From NCBI RefSeq assembly GCF_012396235.1, contig NZ_JAAXPA010000004.1, positions 186,001-250,000 on the forward strand: a stretch of 64,000 bases of DNA. The letters are read 5' to 3'. Origin of the DNA: Rhodococcus opacus (GTDB taxonomy: Bacteria; Actinomycetota; Actinomycetes; Mycobacteriales; Mycobacteriaceae). Positions 42,986 through 59,107 of the stretch are shown here, piece by piece. How positions within the stretch are numbered: position 1 is the stretch's first letter; every line of letters begins with the position of its first letter. A program made the position numbers and the translations under genes. The notes under the pieces were generated by a model. The model saw only the letters and a list, made by a program, of their open reading frames with translations. It did no database searches and was not told where the DNA came from.

Positions 42986-44533
42986 TCAGGCCTCGTCGGA
43001 GGTTTCGGCGTAGCAGTCCCGCACCGCCACATCCATCGGGAACCGCACCCGCGTCTCGCCGAACAGCAACCGGGTGGCTACCTCGACCGCGCCCAGAATG
43101 TGCCGCGTCGCCGACTCCGGATCCCGGGTATGCACCATCACCTCGTCGTGCTGGAAGAAGACGAGTTCGCTGTCCGGGTCGTCCGCCAGCCGGCGCCGCA
43201 GATCCGCGAGCACGCACAGTGCCCACTCGGATGCCGTGGCCTGCACCACGAAGTTTCGGGTGAACCGGCCGCGGGAATGCGCGTCGCCGTGCGACCAGAA
43301 GTCGGGGGACGGCGGCGGGCACGCCCGGCCGAGCCACGAGTGCACGACCTCGCCGCGTTCACCGGCGCGGGCCGCCCTTTCCACATATTCGACGGCGACG
43401 GGAAAGCGGGTGCGCAGCAGGGTGAGCAGGGAACGGGCCTCGCCCGCGGTGGCGCCGTACAGGACACCGAGGATCGCCACCTTGGCCTTGCCTCGGTCGC
43501 CGTCGAACGTCTCCGCCGCGACCGGTGCGTACAGGTCGTCGGCGCCCGCGGCGGCAACCATGCGGGCGTCCCCCGACAAGGCGGCCAGGATGCGGGGTTC
43601 GAGTTGGCCGGCGTCGGCGATGACGAACGTGTGGCCCGGGTCGGCGAGCACGCTCGACCGCAGCGGTTTCGGAATCTGCAGTGCGCCGCCGCCGCGGCTC
43701 GCCCAGCGGCCCGACACCACGCCGCCGGGAACGTACACGGGCCGGAACCGGTCGTCGCGGACCCAACTGTCCAGCCACTGCCAGCCGTTCGTGCTGAACA
43801 ACTTGGACAGATCCCGGTGGCGCAGGAGCAGCGGCACGGCAGGGTGATCGACCTCCCGCAGCAGGTGTTTGCGGGTCGACGCGAGTTCGATGCCCTCACG
43901 GCGAAACGCGTCGACGACCTCCACGTGGGACGCCGGGTTGATGCGACGGCCGAACGCCGCCCCGATCTCCACGGTCACGTCCTGGATGCGCTGCGGCAGG
44001 TCGTACCCGGCAGGCCGCGGACCGAGCGCCGCCTCGAGGAACGCGCGATGGGCAACGGTGGAGAACGGCAGTCCGTCGAAGCTCATCTCCGCGGCGGCCA
44101 GCGCTCCCGCGGACTCGGCGGCCACCAGAAGGTCGAGCCGGGCGTCGTCACCGATCGTGTTCCGCTGTTCCGCGAAGTCCGCCACCACCTGCGCCGGATC
44201 CGTGGTGGGTGCGGTCTCGAACAGGCCGGGGCGTTCGTCGACGGGTTCGTCCGGCGGTGGCGCGGGTACACCGTCGCGCATGCTGAGGATGGCGTGGGTG
44301 AGCGCGAGGTCCTGGCAGCGCCGCACCCGCACCCCGGCTCGCAGCAGTGCCGGATAGACGGCCGCGGTACTCGTCCAGACCCAGCGGGGGTGTTCGGTGG
44401 CCTCGATGTCGCGGACGGCGGCCACAGCGTCGGGGTGACGACGTGGCGACTCGATCGGAACGCCCGCGGGATCGGTGCGAACGGTCGTCGCGCCACCGTC
44501 GGCGTCGGGAACCAGGAGCACTCTCACGGGCAC
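42986..44533 (-). CDS. PolA-like 3'-5' exonuclease/DNA polymerase
   Basis: 515 aa with a GTG start. The C-terminal half has family A polymerase motifs: motif A VIADAGQLEPRILAAL (Asp then Q-E as in DYSQIELR), motif B KAKVAILGVLYGAT and motif C FFQHDEVMVH. The N-terminal 180 residues take the place of the exonuclease domain and are divergent. The protein is much shorter than DNA polymerase I. Such paralogues are widespread in actinobacteria, with unclear roles in gap filling or repair. It lies near, but opposite to, the alkylation-repair operon. Confidence 0.85.
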   Translation of the reverse strand: MPVRVLLVPDADGGATTVRTDPAGVPIESPRRHPDAVAAVRDIEATEHPRWVWTSTAAVYPALLRAGVRVRRCQDLALTHAILSMRDGVPAPPPDEPVDERPGLFETAPTTDPAQVVADFAEQRNTIGDDARLDLLVAAESAGALAAAEMSFDGLPFSTVAHRAFLEAALGPRPAGYDLPQRIQDVTVEIGAAFGRRINPASHVEVVDAFRREGIELASTRKHLLREVDHPAVPLLLRHRDLSKLFSTNGWQWLDSWVRDDRFRPVYVPGGVVSGRWASRGGGALQIPKPLRSSVLADPGHTFVIADAGQLEPRILAALSGDARMVAAAGADDLYAPVAAETFDGDRGKAKVAILGVLYGATAGEARSLLTLLRTRFPVAVEYVERAARAGERGEVVHSWLGRACPPPSPDFWSHGDAHSRGRFTRNFVVQATASEWALCVLADLRRRLADDPDSELVFFQHDEVMVHTRDPESATRHILGAVEVATRLLFGETRVRFPMDVAVRDCYAETSDEA

Positions 44534-44643
44534 AGTCTGCTCTGCGTCACCGACAGTCGATAATCCGCCGCCGGGCGAGGGTAAATCCGCAGGTCGGCAC
44601 TACACTGAACGCAGACGCTTCTCGCCGGAAGGAGGGGCATCCG

Positions 44644-44853
44644 ATGACAACCATCGAAGAGTTCGAGCAGACGGTGACCGACAAGGTGATCGCCGGACTG
44701 CACGACAAATTCGCCGACTACGAGCGCCGCAGAGTCGGACTCGCCGAACTCGGCGACCCCGATCGGTTCGTCGAACGGATCCTGGCGGCGGTGCCCGCCC
44801 CGCATCCCTGGTACGAACAGTTCGGCACGGCCTGGTCGTCCGCGCCCGCGTGA
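44644..44853 (+). CDS. small conserved-looking protein, 69 aa
   Basis: An acidic protein opening TTIEEFEQTVTDKVIAGLHD and ending HPWYEQFGTAW. No domain recognised. GAAGGAGGGG precedes the ATG by 7 nt, and codon use is typical of the region, which supports a real gene. It is divergent from the polymerase-like gene (110 bp) and its stop is 1 bp from the stop of the next convergent gene. Confidence 0.65.
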   Translation: MTTIEEFEQTVTDKVIAGLHDKFADYERRRVGLAELGDPDRFVERILAAVPAPHPWYEQFGTAWSSAPA

Positions 44854-44854
44854 C

Positions 44855-46198
44855 TCACGCCCCGGCTGCGTCCACCGGTTCGGGTTCGGTCTGCGCCTTG
44901 TGGCGGCGATGCAAGCCCTTGCGGTCGTAGAACCGGGTGATGACGGCACCGAAGACGAGGCCGATGAGAAGGCCGGCGAGAGTCATCCACACGGCGTGGA
45001 TGAGCCCTGCGTCGCCCGCTGCGCCGAAGAACATGATGGCGCGCACCCCGATGTAGATCTGGTGCATCGGTTCGAACTCGCCGAGCCAGGTGTACAGGCG
45101 CGGCGCGGCCTCGAGCGGGATCGTGCCGCCCGACGAGGGCAGCGCCAGGACGACGAAGACCAGCAGGTTGATGAGCAGGCCGAGGTTGCCGAACGCGGCC
45201 ATCACGGACATCGCCGTGATCCCGACCGCGGCGATCGCGAAGGCGCCGTATTCCCACAGGGCGAGCGGATCGGTGATCGGCAGGCCGAGGGCCGAGCTGA
45301 TCCACAGGTACAGACCCGACACGATCATCGCCAGCACAACCATCACCGCCCACTTGATGAGCAGGGTGTTGAAACGTGAGATCGGGACCGCCTCGTTGTG
45401 GACGTACAGCGGCCCCACCTCGGTCGGAGTGAATCCGAGCATGCCGTCGATGAGGGTGCTCGCGATGGTCGCACCGGTGAAACCGGCCAGGACGATCAGG
45501 AGCGCGTAGTAGAACGCCGCCAAGCCGAAGCCGGTGCCGTCGGGCAGCGGGTTGTGGGCCACGACCCGCACGTCGATGGGGTCGTCGAGCACGAGCCGGC
45601 TGGCCCCCGACAGTTGGAGGTCGGGGGCTGTCGCCTGGAGTTGCTGCGTCACCTGGGTGGTGAGTTGCTCGCCCATCGTCTGATTGGCCTTGTCCAACGC
45701 CATCTCCCCGATGTTCTGGACGAGGTTCGCACTGATCGTGCCCGCGCGGGGGTTCGTGTAGATCGTGATCACCGGACGTTCGACGTCTCCGGGAATCACG
45801 CCGGCCTGGGCGAGGATGAACGTGCGCTTCGTGAAGTCGCTCGGTATGACGATCGCACCGTAGATTTCCCCGTTGTCCAGTGCGGACTGGGCCTGGGCGA
45901 TTCCGATCTGCCGAAGTTCGACCTTGTCCGGATCGACACCCTCGACGAGCCCGGCGGCGATCTGGTCGCCGAAATTCTGCTGCTGCGGCGGGTTGGAATT
46001 GGGCGTGGTGTCGCCCTCGTCCTGATTGACGAGCGCGATGGGGAAGTGGTTGAGGTGCTTGGGGGGATTGAGCATTCCACCCATGTACAGCGCGGCCAGC
46101 AGGGACATGACGACGGAGACGAGGAGCAGGGGAGCTATCCAGAACCGTGGTGTCCGGAGCACGCTCATCCTGTCTGCACCGCTGGTTTCGTGAGCCAT
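44855..46198 (-). CDS. DUF3533/YhgE-like ABC-2 type membrane protein
   Basis: 447 aa. One N-terminal membrane helix (IAPLLLVSVVMSLLAALYMGG) is followed by a long extracytoplasmic region with the IALVNQDEG motif, then about six C-terminal helices. This is the Pip/YhgE/DUF3533 layout, related to ABC-2 permeases. The ATG at 46198 follows CGAGGGGAC. It lies 75 bp after the aryl carrier protein gene in the same direction. A role in siderophore or envelope export is only suggested by position. Confidence 0.75.
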   Translation of the reverse strand: MAHETSGADRMSVLRTPRFWIAPLLLVSVVMSLLAALYMGGMLNPPKHLNHFPIALVNQDEGDTTPNSNPPQQQNFGDQIAAGLVEGVDPDKVELRQIGIAQAQSALDNGEIYGAIVIPSDFTKRTFILAQAGVIPGDVERPVITIYTNPRAGTISANLVQNIGEMALDKANQTMGEQLTTQVTQQLQATAPDLQLSGASRLVLDDPIDVRVVAHNPLPDGTGFGLAAFYYALLIVLAGFTGATIASTLIDGMLGFTPTEVGPLYVHNEAVPISRFNTLLIKWAVMVVLAMIVSGLYLWISSALGLPITDPLALWEYGAFAIAAVGITAMSVMAAFGNLGLLINLLVFVVLALPSSGGTIPLEAAPRLYTWLGEFEPMHQIYIGVRAIMFFGAAGDAGLIHAVWMTLAGLLIGLVFGAVITRFYDRKGLHRRHKAQTEPEPVDAAGA

Positions 46199-46273
46199 GT
46201 CCCCTCGCATCCTCCCGTGTCCGCGCCGACCCTGGGATCGACCAGCCGGATCAAGAGTAGGCGGTGGGACCGC

Positions 46274-46516
46274 TCAGCGTGCTGCCGTCACCTCGAACCA
46301 GGCGTCGAGCGTCGGCTCACCGACGAGGTCCACGAGATCCACCTGGACGCCGTCTGCCCGCCATCGTTCGACCAGCGCCATCACGCGCACGGAATCCATT
46401 CCCTCGTCGAGGAGGTTCGCGGAATCGTCGATCTCGGCGACCGGGACGCCGAGCACGTCGGCTACGTCGGCGCGGATTCGGTCGCGGGTCGGAACTGTGC
46501 TGGGAGCGGAACTCAC
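46274..46516 (-). CDS. free-standing aryl carrier protein
   Basis: 80 aa, a phosphopantetheine-binding domain. The carrier Ser is in LLDEGMDSVRVMAL. The sequence resembles the C-terminal aryl carrier domain of EntB/DhbB. GTG at 46516 is chosen because GGAGG sits 6 nt before it; the ATG at 46522 directly abuts GGAGG and is too close. It would hold 2,3-dihydroxybenzoate for the NRPS at 49012-56094. In this locus the isochorismatase is a separate gene without a carrier domain. Confidence 0.8.
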   Translation of the reverse strand: MSSAPSTVPTRDRIRADVADVLGVPVAEIDDSANLLDEGMDSVRVMALVERWRADGVQVDLVDLVGEPTLDAWFEVTAAR

Positions 46517-46588
46517 TGTCATCCTCCGGTGCGTCGGTCGAACCACGGCCCGTTGAGCCGATTCGACGACATGGGGTAGGTTGCTGGG

Positions 46589-46607
46589 TTAGTGAAGCCT
46601 AAGCATA
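46589..46607. promoter_or_regulatory. IdeR/DtxR-like iron box between carrier protein and exporter
   Basis: TTAGTGAAGCCTAAGCATA matches 12 of 19 positions of the IdeR consensus, including the outer TTAG and the GxCTAA core. It lies between the divergent carrier-protein and exporter genes. Weaker than the other two boxes. Confidence 0.5.
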
Positions 46608-46668
46608 GTTGCTCTCCGCGCGAACGGCGAAACGGAGAGCTGTTGCAACCGAATGTGAATGGATGACA

Positions 46669-47934
46669 ATGGCTGGATTATCGCGATACGCAATCGACTT
46701 GACGCCTCTACGGACGAGTCGCGAGTTCCGATACATCTTCATTGCCCGCACGATCTCCATCTTCGGTCTGGGTCTGCTCCTGGTGGCGGTGCCGCTGCAG
46801 GTGTACGACATGACGAATTCCACACTGGCAGTGGGCGCGGCGAGCATCGTCGTGGGCTCCTCGGTGTTCATCGGCACCCTGTTCGGCGGCGTGATCGCCG
46901 ACCGGTACGACCGCCGACCGGTCATCTCGCTCGCCCGTGCCGCAGCGGGTCTGGCCTTCGCGATCCTCGCGGTCAACGCGTTCCTCCCCACACCCCAGTT
47001 GTGGATCATCTACCTGTGTGGCGTGATCGAGGGCCTCGCCGGCGGCATCTCCGCGACCGCGCTGATGGCGGTGATCCCGTCGCTGCTCCCCAAGGACAAG
47101 ATGGCCGCCGCCGGTGCCTTGATGACCGTGATGGCCGATCTCGGCACGGTCGCGTCACCTGCCATCGGCGGTGTGATCATCGCGGCGACATCCGTGGGCA
47201 CCAACTACGTTCTGGCCGCGGTGTCCTCGGGAATCACCGCGTACTGCATCGCCAGGCTGCCGTCGCTGCCGCCGCCGGTCAAGAACACCGAGAGTCCGCT
47301 GCGGTCGATCGCCAGCGGCTTCACCTATGCCACCAAGGACTCCGTGGTCGGTGGGACGCTTCTGGTCGGCTTCTGCGCCATGATGCTGACCGGCTGGAAC
47401 GTGCTGCTGCCCGCCTACGCCAGCCAGGTCCTCCACGCCGGACCGGCGGCCACCGGACTGCTCTACAGCGCCCCCGCGGTCGGCGCCCTCACCGGATCAC
47501 TCACGAGTGGCTGGACGGGGACTGCGCGTCGCGGTGGCCTGATCGTGTTCCTCGCGGCCATGATCGCGTCGGCCGGGCTGATCGGCGTCGGCGCCGTCCC
47601 GATGATCGCGGTCACGTTCCTCGGGCTCGCCGCGCACGGATTCGGCCGCGTCCTCGGTGACATCCTCCGGTACGCGGTCATCCAGACCGAGACCCCCGAG
47701 GAATACCGCGGACGCGTCGCCGGTGTGTGGGGCGCCCAGATCTCCACGGGCTCGGCCGCCGGAGCGCTCGTCGCCGGCGCCGTCGGCGCCGCGGTGGGTC
47801 CGCGGGAGGCGTTCCTCCTCTACGGGGCGGGCGGCATCGTGGTGCTGGCGGTTCTCGCACTGACCTTGAAGGGGTTGCGCACCTACAGCAGTGCCGCTGC
47901 CGAGGAGGACGACCTCTCGGCAGCGGCACAGTGA
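46669..47934 (+). CDS. MFS siderophore exporter, EntS-like
   Basis: 421 aa from ATG at 46669 (ATG at 46663 is possible; neither has a strong ribosome site). Twelve-helix MFS carrier with ARTISIFGLGLLLVAVPLQVYDMT in TM1 and ADRYDRRPVISLAR after TM2. EntS-type exporters carry catecholate siderophores across the inner membrane. It is divergent from the carrier-protein gene and convergent with the siderophore-binding lipoprotein gene. Iron box upstream. Confidence 0.85.
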   Translation: MAGLSRYAIDLTPLRTSREFRYIFIARTISIFGLGLLLVAVPLQVYDMTNSTLAVGAASIVVGSSVFIGTLFGGVIADRYDRRPVISLARAAAGLAFAILAVNAFLPTPQLWIIYLCGVIEGLAGGISATALMAVIPSLLPKDKMAAAGALMTVMADLGTVASPAIGGVIIAATSVGTNYVLAAVSSGITAYCIARLPSLPPPVKNTESPLRSIASGFTYATKDSVVGGTLLVGFCAMMLTGWNVLLPAYASQVLHAGPAATGLLYSAPAVGALTGSLTSGWTGTARRGGLIVFLAAMIASAGLIGVGAVPMIAVTFLGLAAHGFGRVLGDILRYAVIQTETPEEYRGRVAGVWGAQISTGSAAGALVAGAVGAAVGPREAFLLYGAGGIVVLAVLALTLKGLRTYSSAAAEEDDLSAAAQ

Positions 47935-47950
47935 CGCTGTCAGGTGGAAA

Positions 47951-49011
47951 CTAGCTGGCCTGAGCGTTGTTCGCGGCCTGCGACAGCTGCGGGAGCAGCT
48001 TGTCCAGCAGCCACGGCATGCTGAGCACGTTCGGTGAGCTCGACGCGAACACCAGCGGCGGGTCGGTCAGACCCACGTAGGCGTTGTCGCGCACGGCCTT
48101 CATCCCGGCGAACAGCGGATTCGACTGGACCTCGTTCTGCAGCTCCGGCGACAGGTACCAGGCGAGCAGCACGTCCGGGTTGTACGTCGGCAGCAATTCC
48201 AGGCTGACGGGAGCCGCGAACTTGGTCTGGTCACTGCTCTCGCGCAACTGCTGGGCGAGCGGATCGACCGTGAAACCGAGGCTGGCCAGCATCTTCAGGC
48301 GAGGATCGGTGTCGAAGTAGAAGTTGTACGACCCCGGCTCGGTGCCGCTACCGAATGCCACCGTCTTCCCGGCGAACTCGGGGTGCTGCGACTTCGCCTG
48401 CGCCAGGGTGTCCTGCGTCTGGGTCACCAGTGCCTCGGCCTGTGCCGACCGGCCGAGGGCCTTGCCGACGGTGGTGATCTGGTCTTCCCAGCTGGTGGCC
48501 CAGCGACGTTCCGGGTAGGCCACGGTGGGGGCGATGGCCGAGAGCTTGTCGTACTGTTCCTGGTTCACGCCCGAGTGCACGGCCAGGATCACGTCGGGGG
48601 CGAGTGCCGCGATCTGCTCGTACGGCATCTCCTTGCTCGACGCCGTCAGCAACGTGGGTTCCGCGTTCGGGTCGAGCTCTTCGAGTTTCGCCCGCGACCA
48701 CGGCAGCAGGCCGTCGTCGGTTCCCGTGTCCGACTTCATGTTCTGCACGGCGACGGGCACGACGCCGAGCGACAGTGCCGCGTCCTCGCTGCCCCAGCCG
48801 AGCGTGACGACACGTTCCGGGGCCTCCGTGATCTCCGCGGTGCCGAGCGCCGACGGAATCGACACGGGGAAGGCCGACGCGTCGGCCTGTCCGGTGGCGG
48901 ATCCCGCCGCGTCGGTCGAGTCGGTATTCGACTCGCTGCAGGCACCCGCGAACAGCGCGGTTGCCGCCATCATCACGATTCCGGCTCTACGCCAGTATCT
49001 TCCGGACGTTT

Positions 49012-49015
<4 letters not shown>
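47951..49015 (-). CDS. iron-siderophore ABC transporter substrate-binding lipoprotein
   Basis: 354 aa. A basic N-terminus and hydrophobic stretch end in FAGAC, a probable though slightly atypical lipobox. The periplasmic-binding (FepB/FecB-like) domain shows RVVTLGWGSEDAALSLGVVP, EQIAALAPDVILA and the C-terminal helix. It captures ferric siderophore for uptake. The ATG overlaps the NRPS stop by 4 nt, so it is cotranscribed with its synthetase. The matching permease and ATPase are not in this window. Confidence 0.9.
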
Positions 49016-56094
<7,079 letters not shown>

Positions 56095-56162
56095 CGAACA
56101 GGCACTCCTGATGCTTTCGGCTTTCGGGCGTGGGGATTCCGGGCTTTCAGCTACTCAGCGTG

Positions 56163-56181
56163 TCAGGTTAGCCTAACCACA
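56163..56181 (-). promoter_or_regulatory. IdeR/DtxR iron box before the NRPS operon
   Basis: Read on the minus strand the 19-mer matches the consensus TTAGGTTAGGCTAACCTAA at 16 positions, with the 13-bp core GGTTAGGCTAACC intact. It is 69 bp upstream of the NRPS start and should repress NRPS and binding-protein genes when iron is plentiful. Confidence 0.85.
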
Positions 56182-56226
56182 TCGATTGTGGTGATCCGAC
56201 TGCCGGAGTGTGGGCTTCGGGTCGAC

Positions 56227-56874
56227 TCAGCTGACTTGTAGCGGGGAGAGCGCGGCGACCAGCGCATCCGTGGTGGTCACCGAACCGCAGCGCTTCGCCG
56301 CATAGGTGAGCGCCATGAGGTGCTCGGCACGGCTGAAATCCGCGGTCGCGTCGGAGACTAGGAACGGCTGCACGTCCGACATGAACGCCTCGGCGGCACT
56401 CAACATGCAGCCCATGTGCGTGTAGACGCCCGTGACGATCAGCTGGTCGCGGCCGTGGTGGCCGAGCAGCTGCCGGAGGTCGGTGCGCTGGAACGCCGAA
56501 TACCGCCATTTGGTCACCTGGATGTCGCCCTCGCGGGGAGCGAGCGGCTCGACCACCTCGGTGTCCCGACCCGACGTCAATCCGGGGCCCCAGAAGTCGG
56601 CGAGGATGCCGCGACGCGACGGATGCTGGTCGCCCGGCTGCATCGTGTAGATCACGGGAATTCCGGCTTCCGAGCACAGTTCGCGGATCCGGACCATGTT
56701 CGCCATCGCAGTAGACATCGGCTCCGCACGCACGTCGTACGCGTCGATGAAGTAGTTCTGCATGTCGTGGACCAGCAGTGCGGAACGCCGAGGGTCGAGG
56801 CGCCAGGACACCTTCGATTCGGAGACCTCGTGGATCTCCGGGATCGTGTAGGTCGAAATGGGGGGGATGGCCAT
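56227..56874 (-). CDS. isochorismatase, free-standing (EntB/DhbB N-domain)
   Basis: 215 aa. It has [49 protein letters not shown] and [19 protein letters not shown], the isochorismatase hydrolase fold with catalytic Asp, Lys and Cys-region. It converts isochorismate to 2,3-dihydro-2,3-dihydroxybenzoate plus pyruvate. The C-terminal aryl carrier domain found in EntB/DhbB is absent; a separate gene at 46274 supplies one. The ATG at 56874 has GTGAGG 7 nt upstream. It lies 132 bp before the NRPS gene. Confidence 0.92.
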   Translation of the reverse strand: MAIPPISTYTIPEIHEVSESKVSWRLDPRRSALLVHDMQNYFIDAYDVRAEPMSTAMANMVRIRELCSEAGIPVIYTMQPGDQHPSRRGILADFWGPGLTSGRDTEVVEPLAPREGDIQVTKWRYSAFQRTDLRQLLGHHGRDQLIVTGVYTHMGCMLSAAEAFMSDVQPFLVSDATADFSRAEHLMALTYAAKRCGSVTTTDALVAALSPLQVS

Positions 56875-56963
56875 ATGGTTCCTCACTGTCGGTCTTGTCG
56901 ACGTCTGGGCGAATGCCGTGCGAATCTCGGTGAACGACAGCGCTCCGCTCCACCGCTCGCGCG

Positions 56964-56982
56964 TTCGGTTAGGCTAGCCTTT
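56964..56982 (-). promoter_or_regulatory. IdeR/DtxR iron box before isochorismatase gene
   Basis: TTCGGTTAGGCTAGCCTTT matches 15 of 19 consensus positions, 90 bp upstream of the isochorismatase start. The rest of the 223-bp gap to the divergent DUF4178 gene holds no other feature that I can see. Confidence 0.75.
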
Positions 56983-57097
56983 GCTACCAGGCTCTGCAAT
57001 CGCTAGGTGTCTGGGTGCGCGGCGCACAGTAAGGTGACTGAGCGGTGGGGGCCGGGCACTGGCCTCCCGTGCCGAAGCCGCTGACCAGGAGAGACTG

Positions 57098-57694
57098 TTG
57101 ACCACGCTGCTGTTACTGCTGCTGATCGTCGTCGTGATCGTGGGCATCGTGCTGATCCTGCGAAATCGGGCCGGGAAGAAGTCCACTCCTGCTGCCCGGG
57201 TCGATCCGCTCGCCGACTACCCGGAGGTCTACGACCCGTACAAGATCGGAGTCGGCGACATCATCACGTACGCCGGAATCGATCACGTCGTGCGCGGCAC
57301 CATCACCCTCGACGAAGAGGGATACATCTGGCACGAACACCTCCTCGACGGGTCGACCGGTCAGCGGTGGCTGACCGTCGAGAACGACGAGGGGAACCTC
57401 GACATGACGCTGTGGATGCGCCGCGAGGGCACGGGCCTCGAACCGGGCGGTGACGTGATCCTCGACGACAGGGTGCATCGGCAGATCGAGCGCGGCACCG
57501 CGTCGTTCACCGCGGAAGGCACCACCGGAACCGCACCTCAGGGCATCGTCGACTACGCCGACTACGAGACGGCCGACAAGACCGGCCTGCTGTCCTTCGA
57601 GCGCTGGGCGCGAACGCAGTCGTGGGAGGTCTCCACGGGCCGTGCCGTCACGCGCGGTGAACTCACCGTGATCCATTCCGGTCCGCCGCAGTGA
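57098..57694 (+). CDS. DUF4178 membrane-anchored protein
   Basis: 198 aa with TTG start after CAGGAGAGAC. A 20-residue N-terminal membrane helix (LLLLLLIVVVIVGIVLIL) is followed by a basic stop and a soluble beta-rich DUF4178 domain with YKIGVGDIITYAG and WHEHLLDG. First of a five-gene run ending in a membrane aminopropyltransferase. Function unknown. Confidence 0.8.
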   Translation: MTTLLLLLLIVVVIVGIVLILRNRAGKKSTPAARVDPLADYPEVYDPYKIGVGDIITYAGIDHVVRGTITLDEEGYIWHEHLLDGSTGQRWLTVENDEGNLDMTLWMRREGTGLEPGGDVILDDRVHRQIERGTASFTAEGTTGTAPQGIVDYADYETADKTGLLSFERWARTQSWEVSTGRAVTRGELTVIHSGPPQ

Positions 57695-58194
57695 CACTGC
57701 ACGTCCTCGACATCGAGTCGCGCGATGTGACGGCCGAGGCGCTCGGTCTCGTCGTGAACGCCGAAACACCGCGCCCGCTGGCCGAACTCACCATCACGCA
57801 CGGTGACGACCGAGTGACACTCGCGGTTCTCGGGGCGTCGCACGCGGTGACGGCGTCCGCGGCGGGCAGCCGAATCACCGAACAGGTCTCGTGCGACGCG
57901 GTCCAGGCAGGCGGCAGGCCGCTGCCCATATCCGACAGCGCGAGCGGGTACCGGTTCCACTCGACCACCGACACCGTCGACCGCACCCACCTCGAGCAGA
58001 CCGCCGACTGGCTGCGGCGTCAGGCCACCGAGGTGGACGGGTGGATCTGCGGGGCGTTCCCCGGTGACCACACCGCGCTGACCGCGCTCACGGCGGCCAA
58101 AGACTCGGGCGGATGGGTCTGGCAGACCTGGCATCTGTACCCAGGAGACAAAGGCGGGGTGATCGTGAAAACTCGAAGCAGGTGGCAGCCGTGA
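57691..58194 (+). CDS. DUF2617 family protein
   Basis: 167 aa with a GTG start overlapping the previous stop by 4 nt. The middle has GASHAVTA and the C-terminus WQTWHLYPGDKGGVIVKT, matching DUF2617. No signal peptide or membrane segment. Function unknown. Confidence 0.75.
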   Translation: MTLHVLDIESRDVTAEALGLVVNAETPRPLAELTITHGDDRVTLAVLGASHAVTASAAGSRITEQVSCDAVQAGGRPLPISDSASGYRFHSTTDTVDRTHLEQTADWLRRQATEVDGWICGAFPGDHTALTALTAAKDSGGWVWQTWHLYPGDKGGVIVKTRSRWQP

Positions 58195-58604
58195 GCCGGT
58201 TCAGTGCGCGCGTGCGGCTCGCCCCGATGCTGCTCCTGGTGTTGGCCGCGACCGCGTGCGGCGGCGGCGTCCGCGACTACATCGCCGACACCTACGCCCT
58301 GCAGAACACCGCGGACGACGCGAAGACGTACACGTCGAACGACCCCGTGGGGACGACCGTCTCGAACATCGTCGCCGAAGAGGACCCGGCGGCGCGGAAG
58401 GCCGACGGCGGCAGCGAATACCTGCGCTACGACGACGACATCGTCACGGTCAGCGCCGGGCCGGGTGGCGGCAGCCTCGTCCGCGTCGAAGACATCGACG
58501 GCCGGTACAGGAGTGGCGGGTTCGCCTATCTGGGGCCCGGTTTCAACCCCGGTTCACCGGCAGGCGGCGCCAGCGGCAGCGGCGGATCCGGGAGCGCGAA
58601 ATGA
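58191..58604 (+). CDS. DUF4247 lipoprotein
   Basis: 137 aa with GTG start at 58191 overlapping the previous stop. The signal sequence ends in LAATAC, a probable lipobox. The mature part (YLRYDDDIVTVSAGPGGGSLVRVED) fits DUF4247. A Gly/Ser-rich C-terminal tail follows. Exported and lipid-anchored, function unknown. Confidence 0.75.
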   Translation: MSRFSARVRLAPMLLLVLAATACGGGVRDYIADTYALQNTADDAKTYTSNDPVGTTVSNIVAEEDPAARKADGGSEYLRYDDDIVTVSAGPGGGSLVRVEDIDGRYRSGGFAYLGPGFNPGSPAGGASGSGGSGSAK

Positions 58605-58632
58605 CAGAGAACACTCGACTGGGGAGAAGCGC

Positions 58633-59103
58633 GTGAACACCACCTACACGGCGGCAGCAACGGAAATCGGCAGCGTCGACGTCGGACTGCTCGCCGTCGG
58701 CATGCTCGGCACCCTGGCGTACTTCGTCATCGGCATCGCCGTCCTCGGAGTCGGCTTCGCGGTACTCGACCTCGCCACCCCCGGCAATCTCCGGCACCAG
58801 GTGTACGTCGACAAGAACCCCAACGCGGCAATCCTGCTGGCGTCGAACCATCTCGCCCTCGCCGTCGTCGTGGTCACGGCGATCCTCACCAGTTCCGACG
58901 GATTCGCGCAGGGACTCGCCGACTCCGCGGTCTACGGCCTCTTCGGTGTGCTGCTGCAGGTCATCGCGCTGCGCCTGATGAACCTGCTGTTGCCGGGGCA
59001 ACTCGTCGGTCTGGTCGGGAACCCGCAGATGTGCGGTGCCGCCTGGGCGGTCGGTGCGAGCCTCTTCGCCATCGGCCTCGTGAACGCCGCCGCACTCACC
59101 TGA
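58633..59103 (+). CDS. DUF350 membrane protein
   Basis: 156 aa with GTG start after GGGGAGAAGC. Four predicted membrane helices with AILLASNHLALAVVVV and a C-terminal WAVGASLFAIGLVNAA match DUF350, small integral proteins of unknown role. It is 28 bp after DUF4247 and 4 bp before the aminopropyltransferase gene. Confidence 0.8.
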   Translation: MNTTYTAAATEIGSVDVGLLAVGMLGTLAYFVIGIAVLGVGFAVLDLATPGNLRHQVYVDKNPNAAILLASNHLALAVVVVTAILTSSDGFAQGLADSAVYGLFGVLLQVIALRLMNLLLPGQLVGLVGNPQMCGAAWAVGASLFAIGLVNAAALT

Positions 59104-59107
59104 TCTC

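Noticed and set aside
39879..43013. 1044-codon plus-strand open frame
   Set aside because: It runs across alkA in another frame and then antisense to the MMPL gene, whose family motifs are clear. Composition is shadow-like (Arg, Asp, His, Gly).
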